Source of the DNA: an uncultured Deferribacteres bacterium
GTDB taxonomy: Bacteria; Zhuqueibacterota; JdFR-76; DREG01
Direction of reading: 5' to 3'
Assembly: GCA_913009825.1 (NCBI GenBank)
Contig: CAJVYQ010000013.1
Coordinates: 34,673 to 98,672, forward strand
DNA length: 64,000 nucleotides
Position 1 is the stretch's first letter. Every line of letters begins with the position of its first letter. The notes under the pieces are model-generated. The model made no database searches. It was not told the origin of the DNA and saw only the letters and a list, made by a program, of their open reading frames with translations. Shown here one piece after another: positions 1 to 8,017 of the stretch. A program made the position numbers and the translations under genes.

Positions 1-384
1 GTCGCCGGTTTTCTCCACTTCCTCTTTCAGAACCGGATTTCCCAACTTAGATTCCCGGGTAATCCATTTCCGAAACATTTTTACTTCCGGTATTTGCACG
101 CCTCTTCTTTGCACATCCGTCCAATCGCTGAGAAGATCAAAAGTCTTGGTCAGCGCCGGAAAACGATTGATCCCCCGCCATTTGGAATATAGATTGACAA
201 ATTCCGCTGCCGCGCGGGCATATTTGGAGACCGGCTGCAAGTCCCAGTATTTTATGATGTTCGGGATAAAACATTCTTTATGTTTTATTTCCATGGTATC
301 GAAGGCGCAGCCATCTGAATCGATGGCGATTAAATACTCATGTTTCGGCTCCAGGTTACGCAGTTCATCTTGCGGATCGGACAT
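1..384 (-). CDS. HAD-like hydrolase family protein, C-terminus beyond window edge
   Basis: Open minus frame from ATG at 384 to the window edge (absent from the ORF track because no stop lies inside): MSDPQDELRNLEPKHEYLIAIDSDGCAFDTMEIKHKECFIPNIIKYWDLQPVSKYARAAAEFVNLYSKWRGINRF; DSDGCxxDT resembles HAD motif I. Confidence 0.6.
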   Translation of the reverse strand, partial: MSDPQDELRNLEPKHEYLIAIDSDGCAFDTMEIKHKECFIPNIIKYWDLQPVSKYARAAAEFVNLYSKWRGINRFPALTKTFDLLSDWTDVQRRGVQIPEVKMFRKWITRESKLGNPVLKEEVEKTGD

Positions 385-434
385 ACGGTTTTTCCTCCTG
401 ATTATCATTTGTTGGAGTAATATTTTAGTCCTTC

Positions 435-560
435 GTAACTTATTCAGCCAGATCGAGGTTGAAGGAACACACCCCGTACTCACCTCAAGGAGGGACAATA
501 GTAGTCCACCCTTGAATGGAGATACGGGGCGTGTAAAACAACTTTCAATTTATGATATCT
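435..560. repeat. Family C-like element: GTAACTTATTCAG end plus palindromic core CACACCCCGTACTCACCTC...GATACGGGGCGTGT
   Basis: Same end and core recur at 30922-31057; similar core at about 60319-60365. Confidence 0.5.
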
Positions 561-618
561 TCGTGTTCCGGTGCCTTTGCGTTAATATATATTATCACAC
601 TGCAAAAGTTTGTTTTTA

Positions 619-735
619 CCTGAATTGAGTAATTGTAGGGCGATTCGCTGAATTGCCAACCGGATTTGCATTAAAAATGAAAGTCCGTTTAGTAACGAAA
701 ACAAGCTCAAAAACAAGAGAATCGCTCAATTCAGG
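619..735. mobile_element. MITE-like element family A (copy 1), TSD TTTTA
   Basis: CCTGAATTGAG...CTCAATTCAGG terminal inverted repeats, flanked by TTTTA (614-618) and TTTTA (736-740). Confidence 0.8.
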
Positions 736-821
736 TTTTAAGTAAAGTCTTCCAATCTGAATTGTAAGGCGATGAATCTCGTCGCCTTACATAAAAGCTA
801 AAACACTTCGACTATTCACAA

Positions 822-2105
822 TTATTTTCTAAACGGATCATTCTCCAACCGATACAGTATCTCTCCGGCTTTGGGCACATGAAGGATCTCTTCATCCTCC
901 CGGTTCTGCCAGTCGGAAATGCTGATGGAATGGGGATCCATGTAACCCAAATTGATTTTTTTGCACACGGTTCTGGAAATTTGGGTGGCCAGAATCACAT
1001 TGATCCGTGCACTCTCCACTCCATTTTCATAAGTTCCGATCCCCTTCACATGGGTGGAATGAGCCATGATTCCGCCGGGGATATCCCTGAACCGAACCAT
1101 CTGCCGAACAAAATAATCCCGCACATGGTAGCCAATTTTTTCGATGATTTTACCATGCGCCACCGATACTTCTTTGATATGCGGCGCATAAATAATCAAC
1201 TCTCCGCCGTCCGCAACCACCGGTTCCAGTTTGTAAACGCATTTTCCACCGGTCCACAGATCATCATACATGGGCGGACTGCAGGACAACACGCGGCGGA
1301 ACGGCTTATTCTTGTAAATCACATGAAGCTGAGCCGACAGATCGGCAGCCGCGGCCCAGGTTTCTTCCGGACTGCCGATGAACAGTCCGGCCAAATCATC
1401 GTCTTTCACCACCAGGCTGAGACAGATTTTTTCCACCGCAACCATGGCCGCCGCCCTATCCACCACAGCCCGCACCGGCGTGTATTTAGTGCCGATGATG
1501 ACCGGATTAGTGATCAGCGCCCCCAGCCAGTGAAACATGTCGATGATCTCTTGTCCCGAAATGCCGGGGAACAGGTATTTGTTACCGCCGGAAAAGCCAA
1601 CGACTTCATGGGGAAATGTGGGCCCGATTATCATCAGCAGATCGTACTCAAACACCATTTTATTGATGGTAACATCCACCTTCTGCCGCATCAGACCGCC
1701 GGAAAGCTTTTCCGTTTCCTCTTCGCTGATAACACCGATTTTTGTTAATTGATTTTTATCCTGCCAATTATGATTAAAAAAACGCACTCCGGTATATTTT
1801 TCTTTTCTTTGCCGGGAGGTAATGCCCACCCGTTTATTGATTGCATCGTCAGATAACGGTGGATGGGTACCCAACGCGACCAGAAAATCGAGTCGTTTCA
1901 CCCGTTCGGCCAAAAGGTCGGTAATCACACGGAACATAATATCGACGGGAGCAGTACGGGAATTATCCGGAATGATAGCCAGAATTTTTTTACCGGTTAG
2001 ATTTTGTGAGGCAAATGCATCTGTACAAATTTCGGTAATCTGTTTCTCATTCAATATTTCCGATACTGAACCTTTACTGTAAATCATGATTCTTCCTTCT
2101 GCCAT
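822..2105 (-). CDS. LarA-like (lactate racemase domain, DUF2088) protein
   Basis: 427 aa; IIPDNSRTAPVD, LVALGTHPPLSD and GPTFPHEVVGFSGGNKYLFPGISG are typical of the LarA/DUF2088 family. Confidence 0.8.
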   Translation of the reverse strand: MAEGRIMIYSKGSVSEILNEKQITEICTDAFASQNLTGKKILAIIPDNSRTAPVDIMFRVITDLLAERVKRLDFLVALGTHPPLSDDAINKRVGITSRQRKEKYTGVRFFNHNWQDKNQLTKIGVISEEETEKLSGGLMRQKVDVTINKMVFEYDLLMIIGPTFPHEVVGFSGGNKYLFPGISGQEIIDMFHWLGALITNPVIIGTKYTPVRAVVDRAAAMVAVEKICLSLVVKDDDLAGLFIGSPEETWAAAADLSAQLHVIYKNKPFRRVLSCSPPMYDDLWTGGKCVYKLEPVVADGGELIIYAPHIKEVSVAHGKIIEKIGYHVRDYFVRQMVRFRDIPGGIMAHSTHVKGIGTYENGVESARINVILATQISRTVCKKINLGYMDPHSISISDWQNREDEEILHVPKAGEILYRLENDPFRK

Positions 2106-3502
2106 TCCGTATGAAAGAATTGCCCGCGCGGTTTATCCAGTCTTTCATAAGTGTGGGCGCCGAAATAATCACGCTGTGCCTGCAGTAAATTTGCCGGCAG
2201 TCTTTTGCTGCGGTAACTGTCGTAATAGGCCAATGCGCTGCTGAATGCCGGCACCGGAATACCCTGCTCCACGGCAAAAGCGACAACTTTGCGCCAGGCC
2301 ATCTGATTTTTCTGAATCGCCTCGTTAAAGTAAGAATCCAACAGCAGGTTATCCAAACCGGGATTATTGTCGAATGCAGTTTTAATTTTATTTAAAAATT
2401 GCGCGCGAATGATGCACCCGGCCCGCCAGATGGAGGCCACCGCGCCGTATTTTAAATGCCAATTATATTCTTCCGAAGCCGCCTTCATCAATTGAAATCC
2501 CTGACTATAGGAACAGATTTTTGCCGCATATAAAGCCTGTCGTATCAGTTTAATCATTTCATTTTTGTCCCCGTCAAATTTGATGACCGGGCCGCGCAGC
2601 ACTTCGGCTGCCTTGAGCCGTTGTTCTTTGATTGCACTGAGAGTGCGGGAAAAAACGGATTCGGCAATGGTTGGTGCCGGTACTCCCAAATCCAGTGCAA
2701 TCTGACTTGTCCATTTTCCCGTACCTTTCTGGCCCGCCGTATCCAGAATAACATCGATCATCTGCTTGCCGGTTTCCGGATCTTTCCGTTTCATAATATG
2801 TGCGGTGATTTCTATCAAATAGCTGTTCAATTCGCCGGAATTCCATCGACTAAAAATATCATACATCTCCTCAGGTGAAAGCCCCAATGCCTTCTCCATC
2901 AAAAAATACGCCTCACAAATCATTTGCATATCACCATATTCGATGCCGTTATGCACCATTTTCACAAAATGCCCGGCACCGCCGGCGCCAATCCAGTCAC
3001 AACAGGGAACTCCATCCGTTGCTTTTGCGGCGACAGCTTGCAAAAACGGCTTAACCTGGGGCCAAGCTTCCGGCGCGCCCCCGGGCATGATGGAAGACCC
3101 CCAAAGCGCGCCTTCTTCTCCTCCGCTCACGCCGGCTCCGATGTAATGGATTCCCAAAGATTGCAGTTCCGAAAATCTCTTCTCCGTATCTTTGAAAAAT
3201 GAGTTTCCGCCGTCGATTAAAATATCTTCCTGAGAAAGCAACGGCTTTAATTGTGAAATCACATCATCAACCGGCTTGCCTGCCGGTACCATCATCAGAA
3301 TCTTTCTGGGTTTTTCCAACAGTTCTACAAATTTGGAAAAATCTGTAGCAAAGAAGATATTCTTCTCTTTAAATTTACGCGCGATTTCGCGCATTTTTTC
3401 TGTGTTCAGATCGAAACCGGCAACGGTATACCCGTTGCGTTCAATGTTGAGCGCAAGATTCTGTCCCATGACGCCCAAACCGACTACGCCAATATTTTGC
3501 AT
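2084..3502 (-). CDS. gnd: 6-phosphogluconate dehydrogenase, decarboxylating
   Basis: 472 aa; GLGVMGQNLALNIERNGY, GAGVSGGEEGALWGSSIMPGG, FVKMVHNGIEYGDMQ. Confidence 0.95.
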   Translation of the reverse strand: MQNIGVVGLGVMGQNLALNIERNGYTVAGFDLNTEKMREIARKFKEKNIFFATDFSKFVELLEKPRKILMMVPAGKPVDDVISQLKPLLSQEDILIDGGNSFFKDTEKRFSELQSLGIHYIGAGVSGGEEGALWGSSIMPGGAPEAWPQVKPFLQAVAAKATDGVPCCDWIGAGGAGHFVKMVHNGIEYGDMQMICEAYFLMEKALGLSPEEMYDIFSRWNSGELNSYLIEITAHIMKRKDPETGKQMIDVILDTAGQKGTGKWTSQIALDLGVPAPTIAESVFSRTLSAIKEQRLKAAEVLRGPVIKFDGDKNEMIKLIRQALYAAKICSYSQGFQLMKAASEEYNWHLKYGAVASIWRAGCIIRAQFLNKIKTAFDNNPGLDNLLLDSYFNEAIQKNQMAWRKVVAFAVEQGIPVPAFSSALAYYDSYRSKRLPANLLQAQRDYFGAHTYERLDKPRGQFFHTEWQKEES

Positions 3503-3515
3503 TTTTCCTCCTTTC

Positions 3516-4301
3516 TTAAATTGTCATGGCTGTAAAACCGCCGTCCACGCGGATAATTGCGCCGGTCACAAATGAAGATGCCTGCCCGGAAGCCAGCCAT
3601 AGAGTGACTCCGGCCAGTTCTTCCGGTTTGCCGAAGCGTTTCATCGGCGTATGCTGATAGATCGATTGGATACGGTCTTTGTTGAGAATCTTTCGGTTTT
3701 GTTCCGCCGGAAAAAAACCGGGCGCAATGGCATTGACACGCACCTTCTCCTGCGCCCACTCCCGCGCTAAAAACTGTGTCAAATTGTTCACGCCGGCTTT
3801 GGAAATGCCGTACGTAAACACTTTCGACAACGGCGGTCCCGACGAAGCGGAAGAAATATTGATGATACTGCCGCCTTCACCCTGTTCGATCATCTGTTTG
3901 CCAAAAATCTGACAAACCAGAAACATGCCGGTTAAATTCACGGAGAGTATTTTTTCCCATTCTTCTTCACCGATTTCAAAAAACGGCGTGGAAGAATTGA
4001 TGCCGGGCGCATTAATTACAATATCAATACGGCCAAATTCATTCATGACCACTTCAAGAGCCTTTTCTATTTCTGTTTTCTCACCGGCATTCATCTCCAC
4101 AGCCAGCGCCCGGGCCTGAAATTCTCTTTTTAACTGATCCGTTTTTTGCGCCGCGTTCTCATAATTCAGATCGGCAATGACCACGTCTGCCCCTGCTTGT
4201 GCCAGCGCTTCCGCCATGGCACCGGCCAACACGCCGCCGCCGCCTACCACAATGGCCACTTTCCCCGGTAAACCGAACATCTGATCAAGATACGACATCA
4301 A
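3516..4301 (-). CDS. SDR-family oxidoreductase (probable fructuronate/mannonate-type reductase by context)
   Basis: 261 aa; Rossmann VVGGGGVLAGAMAEAL, YGISKAGV catalytic motif, C-terminal GAIIRVDGGF. Substrate inferred from the adjacent uxaC. Confidence 0.8.
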   Translation of the reverse strand: MMSYLDQMFGLPGKVAIVVGGGGVLAGAMAEALAQAGADVVIADLNYENAAQKTDQLKREFQARALAVEMNAGEKTEIEKALEVVMNEFGRIDIVINAPGINSSTPFFEIGEEEWEKILSVNLTGMFLVCQIFGKQMIEQGEGGSIINISSASSGPPLSKVFTYGISKAGVNNLTQFLAREWAQEKVRVNAIAPGFFPAEQNRKILNKDRIQSIYQHTPMKRFGKPEELAGVTLWLASGQASSFVTGAIIRVDGGFTAMTI

Positions 4302-5721
4302 ACGATCCCTCCAATTTATAAGCCTTCTTCACTAAATCGTAGGCCAGTTGGCGGCTCATCTGCCGGGCATCATTCTTATCGATGATATACCTGGCAACCA
4401 GACCGGCCAGATAATTACAATCCATCCGCCGCGCCAGATCGTGTCGCGCCGGGATGGACGGAAAAGCCCGCGTATCGTCGTTAAATCCTACGGTGTTGTA
4501 AATTCCCGCTGTCTCCGTCACACACCGGCGAAAGCGGGTCATCCCTTCGATGCTGTCATGAAACCACCAGGGCGGGCCCAATTTCAATGCAGGATAATGG
4601 CCCGCCAGCGGCGCCAATTCCCGTGAATAAGCAGATTCATCCAGCGTGAACACAATGAGTGTGAATTTACGATTATCCCCGTATTTGTCGAGTAATTCAT
4701 AAAGATTTTTTGTGTATTCCGTCTGAACCGGGATATCACACCCTTTGTCTGCGCCAAATCTGCGCAAGATAAACCGGTTGTGATTTCTGAACGATCCCGG
4801 ATGAATCTGCATGACCAAATCATCTTTCACGCTCATCCTGGCCATCTCCATCAAAACATGAGCCGTGAACAGATCGGCATCTTGCTGCGTCGCCCGGCCC
4901 AGCAATGCTCTCTCAAAGATTAATTCCACTTCGGTTCCGGATAATTCATGTGTGTATGGACTGAACACACCCTGATCGGTGGAAACGGCGCCCATGGATT
5001 TGAAAAATGCCCGCCGTTCTGCCAACGCCTGCATGAAGCGTGAGTAAGAATCGATTGAGATGCCGCTTATCCGGCTCAACTCGGTAATATTTTGCCGCCA
5101 GCCATTCGTGAGCAAATTGGTCACCGCATCCGGCCGGAAACAGGGAATGATGTTGCCCCGCCAGCCGGAACGCCGGATTTCATCGTGATATTGCAGAGAA
5201 TCCGCCGCACCGTCCGTTGTGGTCAGAACCTCTATGTTGAACCGGTCGAACAGGGCGCGCGGGAGATATGCCGGTGCTTGCAGCTTCTCCTGGATCCGGT
5301 CATAAATACGCATTGCAGATTCCCCGGTGAATTTTTCTTCCACGCCAAAAACATAGTAAAATTCATGCTGTAGCCAGATACCGGTCGGTGTTCCGCCGAA
5401 CAGATAAAAATGATCGCCTAATATCTGCCAGATTTTCCGGTGATCCTGTTCCACTTCTGCATCATCTGTAGCAGGAATACCCAGATTCTCCAACGGAATC
5501 CCTTGTGAATACAGCATGCGAAAAATGTAATGATCCGGGATTAAAATAAGTGCCGTCGGATCGGGGAACGGTTCATTTCCAGCAAAGAGACGCGGATTAA
5601 CATGACCGTGGGGACTGACAATGGGCAGGTCTTTCACTCCTTCGTACAAATCCCGTGCAATCCTTCTAATTGCCGGATCGGAATCGAAAAACCGATCTTC
5701 ATTTAATTGAATTTTTTCCAA
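4285..5721 (-). CDS. uxaC: Glucuronate isomerase
   Basis: 478 aa; LPIVSPHGHVNPRLFA, TTTDGAADSLQYHDEIR, NTVGFNDDTRAFPSIPARHDLARR. TTG start with AAGAGAG upstream. Confidence 0.93.
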   Translation of the reverse strand: MEKIQLNEDRFFDSDPAIRRIARDLYEGVKDLPIVSPHGHVNPRLFAGNEPFPDPTALILIPDHYIFRMLYSQGIPLENLGIPATDDAEVEQDHRKIWQILGDHFYLFGGTPTGIWLQHEFYYVFGVEEKFTGESAMRIYDRIQEKLQAPAYLPRALFDRFNIEVLTTTDGAADSLQYHDEIRRSGWRGNIIPCFRPDAVTNLLTNGWRQNITELSRISGISIDSYSRFMQALAERRAFFKSMGAVSTDQGVFSPYTHELSGTEVELIFERALLGRATQQDADLFTAHVLMEMARMSVKDDLVMQIHPGSFRNHNRFILRRFGADKGCDIPVQTEYTKNLYELLDKYGDNRKFTLIVFTLDESAYSRELAPLAGHYPALKLGPPWWFHDSIEGMTRFRRCVTETAGIYNTVGFNDDTRAFPSIPARHDLARRMDCNYLAGLVARYIIDKNDARQMSRQLAYDLVKKAYKLEGSFDVVS

Positions 5722-5735
5722 TTTAGACTCTCTTC

Positions 5736-5848
5736 GTAACTATTCAGGTGCCTGTGCCACAAAGACACTAAGGCACAAAGGTTCACCATAACAATGATCT
5801 GTTGTTGTGTCACTTCGTGTCTTCGTGCCTTAGTAGCTGAATAGTTAC
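5736..5848. repeat. Family C inverted-repeat element (TIR GTAACTATTCAG) with cacaaagRcactaaggcacaaag core
   Basis: GTAACTATTCAG at 5736 and CTGAATAGTTAC ending at 5848; directly upstream of uxaC. Confidence 0.7.
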
Positions 5849-5883
5849 CTCACTTCATTAATATTAGATAACAATTTATTCTT

Positions 5884-6037
5884 CCTAAATTGAGCGATTC
5901 TAATGTCATTCCGTAGGAATCTTGTTGGTTTAATGTACAAAACTAACAAGATTCTTTCCCGCCTGCGGTTCGTCGGGCAGGCAGAATGACAAAACTATTT
6001 GGGTGGTTGTTTCAAGCTATAAATCGCTCAATTTAGG
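5884..6037. mobile_element. MITE-like element family B (copy 1)
   Basis: CCTAAATTGAGCGATTCTAATGTCATTCC...AATCGCTCAATTTAGG; flanks share TCTT. Confidence 0.75.
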
Positions 6038-6154
6038 TCTTATAAAACGAAACGACAATCTGTCGTTCCCAGTGCTTTTATCGAATCGAATAATTAACGT
6101 TTTCAAACAACAAAAATGTTACTAATGGCAAATATTCTCTACGTCCTCTGCGGT

Positions 6155-7201
6155 TCAACCAACAAATTCTGAACCGCTTCCATCCCGACCCAACGGCGCC
6201 ACCGATTTTCTTTCTATCAATTGAGCCGGTAAAATCACTTTTCTATTTTTGCTTTCGTCCCGCGCTCCAATTTGAGCAATCAGTAACTCCGCCGCTTTTT
6301 CACCCAATTTGTAAGCAGGAACACGTATTGTTGTAAGCGGTACCTGCATGGAACGACAGAAATCGATGTCATCAAACCCGATGACGGAAACATCTGCCGG
6401 AACCTGTATTTTTAATTCGGCCAACGCGTTCATCAAACCGATGGCAACCAGATCGTTGTAACAAAACACAGCCGATGGCTTTGTTCCGGGAAGCGCAAAC
6501 AGTTCCCTGCCCATGCGGTAACCGTCGGCAATATAGGAGCCGGTGTTGAAAATTAAATCCTCCGGCGCCGGAATAGCGTTTTCATGGAAAGCCTGACGGA
6601 ATCCGGCCAACCGGTCTTTGCTGTTCGCCGAATAGGACGGTCCGGCAAAATAGGCAATACGCTTGTGACCGGCGTGAATCAGATAAGACACAGCAGAAAC
6701 AGCCGCTTTTTTATTTTCCACTTCAACCACATTTGTCTGAAAATGAACGACGGAACCCAGGGTTACGAAAGGGTAATTTTTCAATTTCAATTCGTATAGA
6801 TAGCCAAGATCGATTTCTTCATTTTGCAGCGGAGAAAGGATGAGGCCGTCCACTTGCTGACGAAGCAGCGCTTCCAGACTCTTTTTCTCCTGTGCAGGAT
6901 CCAATTCGGAGCTTCCCAGCAGCACGGTATAACCCAGTTCACTGCATTTGTCAAAAACTCCTTTCATGATTTTTGCAAAATAAGGATTGTCTATCTCCTT
7001 GATGAGCAAACCGATACTTTTCGTTTCCCGGTTCGAAAGGGAGCGAGCCACATGGCTGGGCTGGTAATTCAGCTTTTGGATGATTTCCAAAACTCTTTCT
7101 CTTGTTTGAACCGAGATCCCCGGACGCTCATTCAAAACAGCAGAAACCGTAGCTTTGGAAACGCCGGCATATTGTGCAATGTCGGAAATAGTAATTCTCA
7201 C
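6155..7201 (-). CDS. LacI-family transcriptional regulator
   Basis: 348 aa; N-terminal ITISDIAQYAGVSKATVSAVLNERPGIS HTH and periplasmic-binding-like sensor domain. Confidence 0.95.
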   Translation of the reverse strand: MRITISDIAQYAGVSKATVSAVLNERPGISVQTRERVLEIIQKLNYQPSHVARSLSNRETKSIGLLIKEIDNPYFAKIMKGVFDKCSELGYTVLLGSSELDPAQEKKSLEALLRQQVDGLILSPLQNEEIDLGYLYELKLKNYPFVTLGSVVHFQTNVVEVENKKAAVSAVSYLIHAGHKRIAYFAGPSYSANSKDRLAGFRQAFHENAIPAPEDLIFNTGSYIADGYRMGRELFALPGTKPSAVFCYNDLVAIGLMNALAELKIQVPADVSVIGFDDIDFCRSMQVPLTTIRVPAYKLGEKAAELLIAQIGARDESKNRKVILPAQLIERKSVAPLGRDGSGSEFVG

Positions 7202-7203
7202 AT

Positions 7204-7217
7204 TTGAACCGGTTTAA
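7204..7217. promoter_or_regulatory. Candidate LacI-family operator TTGAACCGGTTTAA
   Basis: Near-perfect palindrome with central CCGG just upstream of the LacI start codon. Confidence 0.45.
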
Positions 7218-7389
7218 ATTAATCACCGAATTATATGATGGAAATCACTTAATATTATTTGTTCTACTATCACAATTCAAATATCTCTTATTCTATTATT
7301 ATTTAATCAGTTGTAAATATTTCACCCGGACAATCATTCCTTAATCGGTTACCAAATTTAAAATCAACTGAATGATTCCCTGTTATTTT

Positions 7390-7403
7390 CTGAATCGGTT
7401 CAG
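7390..7403. promoter_or_regulatory. Candidate LacI-family operator CTGAATCGGTTCAG
   Basis: Palindromic arms CTGAA/TTCAG around a CG-containing centre; similar to the 7204 site. Confidence 0.45.
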
Positions 7404-7538
7404 TAATATACAAAATAGAAATGCCAAAAGTCAAGAATTAATTTGCGCAACATTTCATTCCTCTCAAAACATTGAAATGATGCTTGATGATTTATCTTTA
7501 AGCTGTTAAAATAAATAAAAATTACTACTTTTTTTATA

Positions 7539-7655
7539 CTCGAATTGAGCGATTCTCTGGTTTTTAAGCTTATTTTTGTTATCAAACGGATTTTTATTTT
7601 TACTGTAAATCCGGTTGGCAATTCAGCGAATCGCCCGACAAGTGCATAATTCAGG
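7539..7655. mobile_element. MITE-like element family A (copy 2), TSD TTATA
   Basis: CTCGAATTGAGCGATT...CATAATTCAGG flanked by TTATA (7534-7538) and TTATA (7656-7660). Confidence 0.75.
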
Positions 7656-7732
7656 TTATAGTTCCTGCTAAGTACTATTTTATCATATTCGCGTAATTCG
7701 CGGGCTAAATAGTCACCCAATTTTTTCAATTT

Positions 7733-7815
7733 CTCTGCGCCCTCTGCGCTTTTGTGTTAAAAAAACAATCTTTCTGAAATGCAGAGATGCAGAGAATGCA
7801 AAGGACGAAGAGTTT
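7733..7815. repeat. Family D repeat (tctctgcgccctctgcg / gcagagatgcagag)
   Basis: Inverted tctctgcg-type sequence; related copies at 9892, 15015, 37472 and 55484. Confidence 0.55.
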
Positions 7816-7913
7816 GTTAAAAAAATGAGAGCGGTACAAAAATACTAATTTTCCATATTTTCATACAAACTCAGTCAGAGCTTGATTTTTTGACCCTGAA
7901 TCTGTATCTTTTT

Positions 7914-7961
7914 TGGGTGATGGAGTTCACCGGAAACGCCTTCGGGCTGATAACTCCTGTT
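7914..7961 (+). ncRNA. Fluoride (crcB-type) riboswitch aptamer
   Basis: TGGGTGATGGAGTTCACCGGAAACGCCTTCGGGCTGATAACTCCTGTT aligns by eye with the known fluoride aptamer layout: GGTGA/TCACC stem, GCC/GGC stem, GGAGTT/AACTCC pseudoknot, conserved GATG and GCTGAT. Confidence 0.9.
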
Positions 7962-8001
7962 TTTCGTGATGTAAGTCATGCTGTTAACAGGAGTTTCTTT
8001 T
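7952..8001 (+). terminator. Riboswitch expression platform: intrinsic terminator overlapping the aptamer
   Basis: AACTCCTGTT (7952-7961) is complementary to AACAGGAGTT (7986-7995), followed by TTCTTTTT. The 5' arm is also the 3' strand of the aptamer pseudoknot, so the two are mutually exclusive. Confidence 0.85.
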
Positions 8002-8017
8002 TGATGAGGCGCTCAAG

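Noticed and set aside
146-628. Plus-strand 160-aa ORF at the start of the window
   Set aside because: It is antisense to the partial HAD-like gene and runs into repeat sequence; composition not protein-like.
879-1748. Long plus-strand ORFs antisense to the LarA-like gene (also many similar shadow ORFs, e.g. 60827-61810, 53857-54495)
   Set aside because: They lie fully inside strongly supported genes on the opposite strand, show no recognisable motifs and are expected from codon-bias shadowing.
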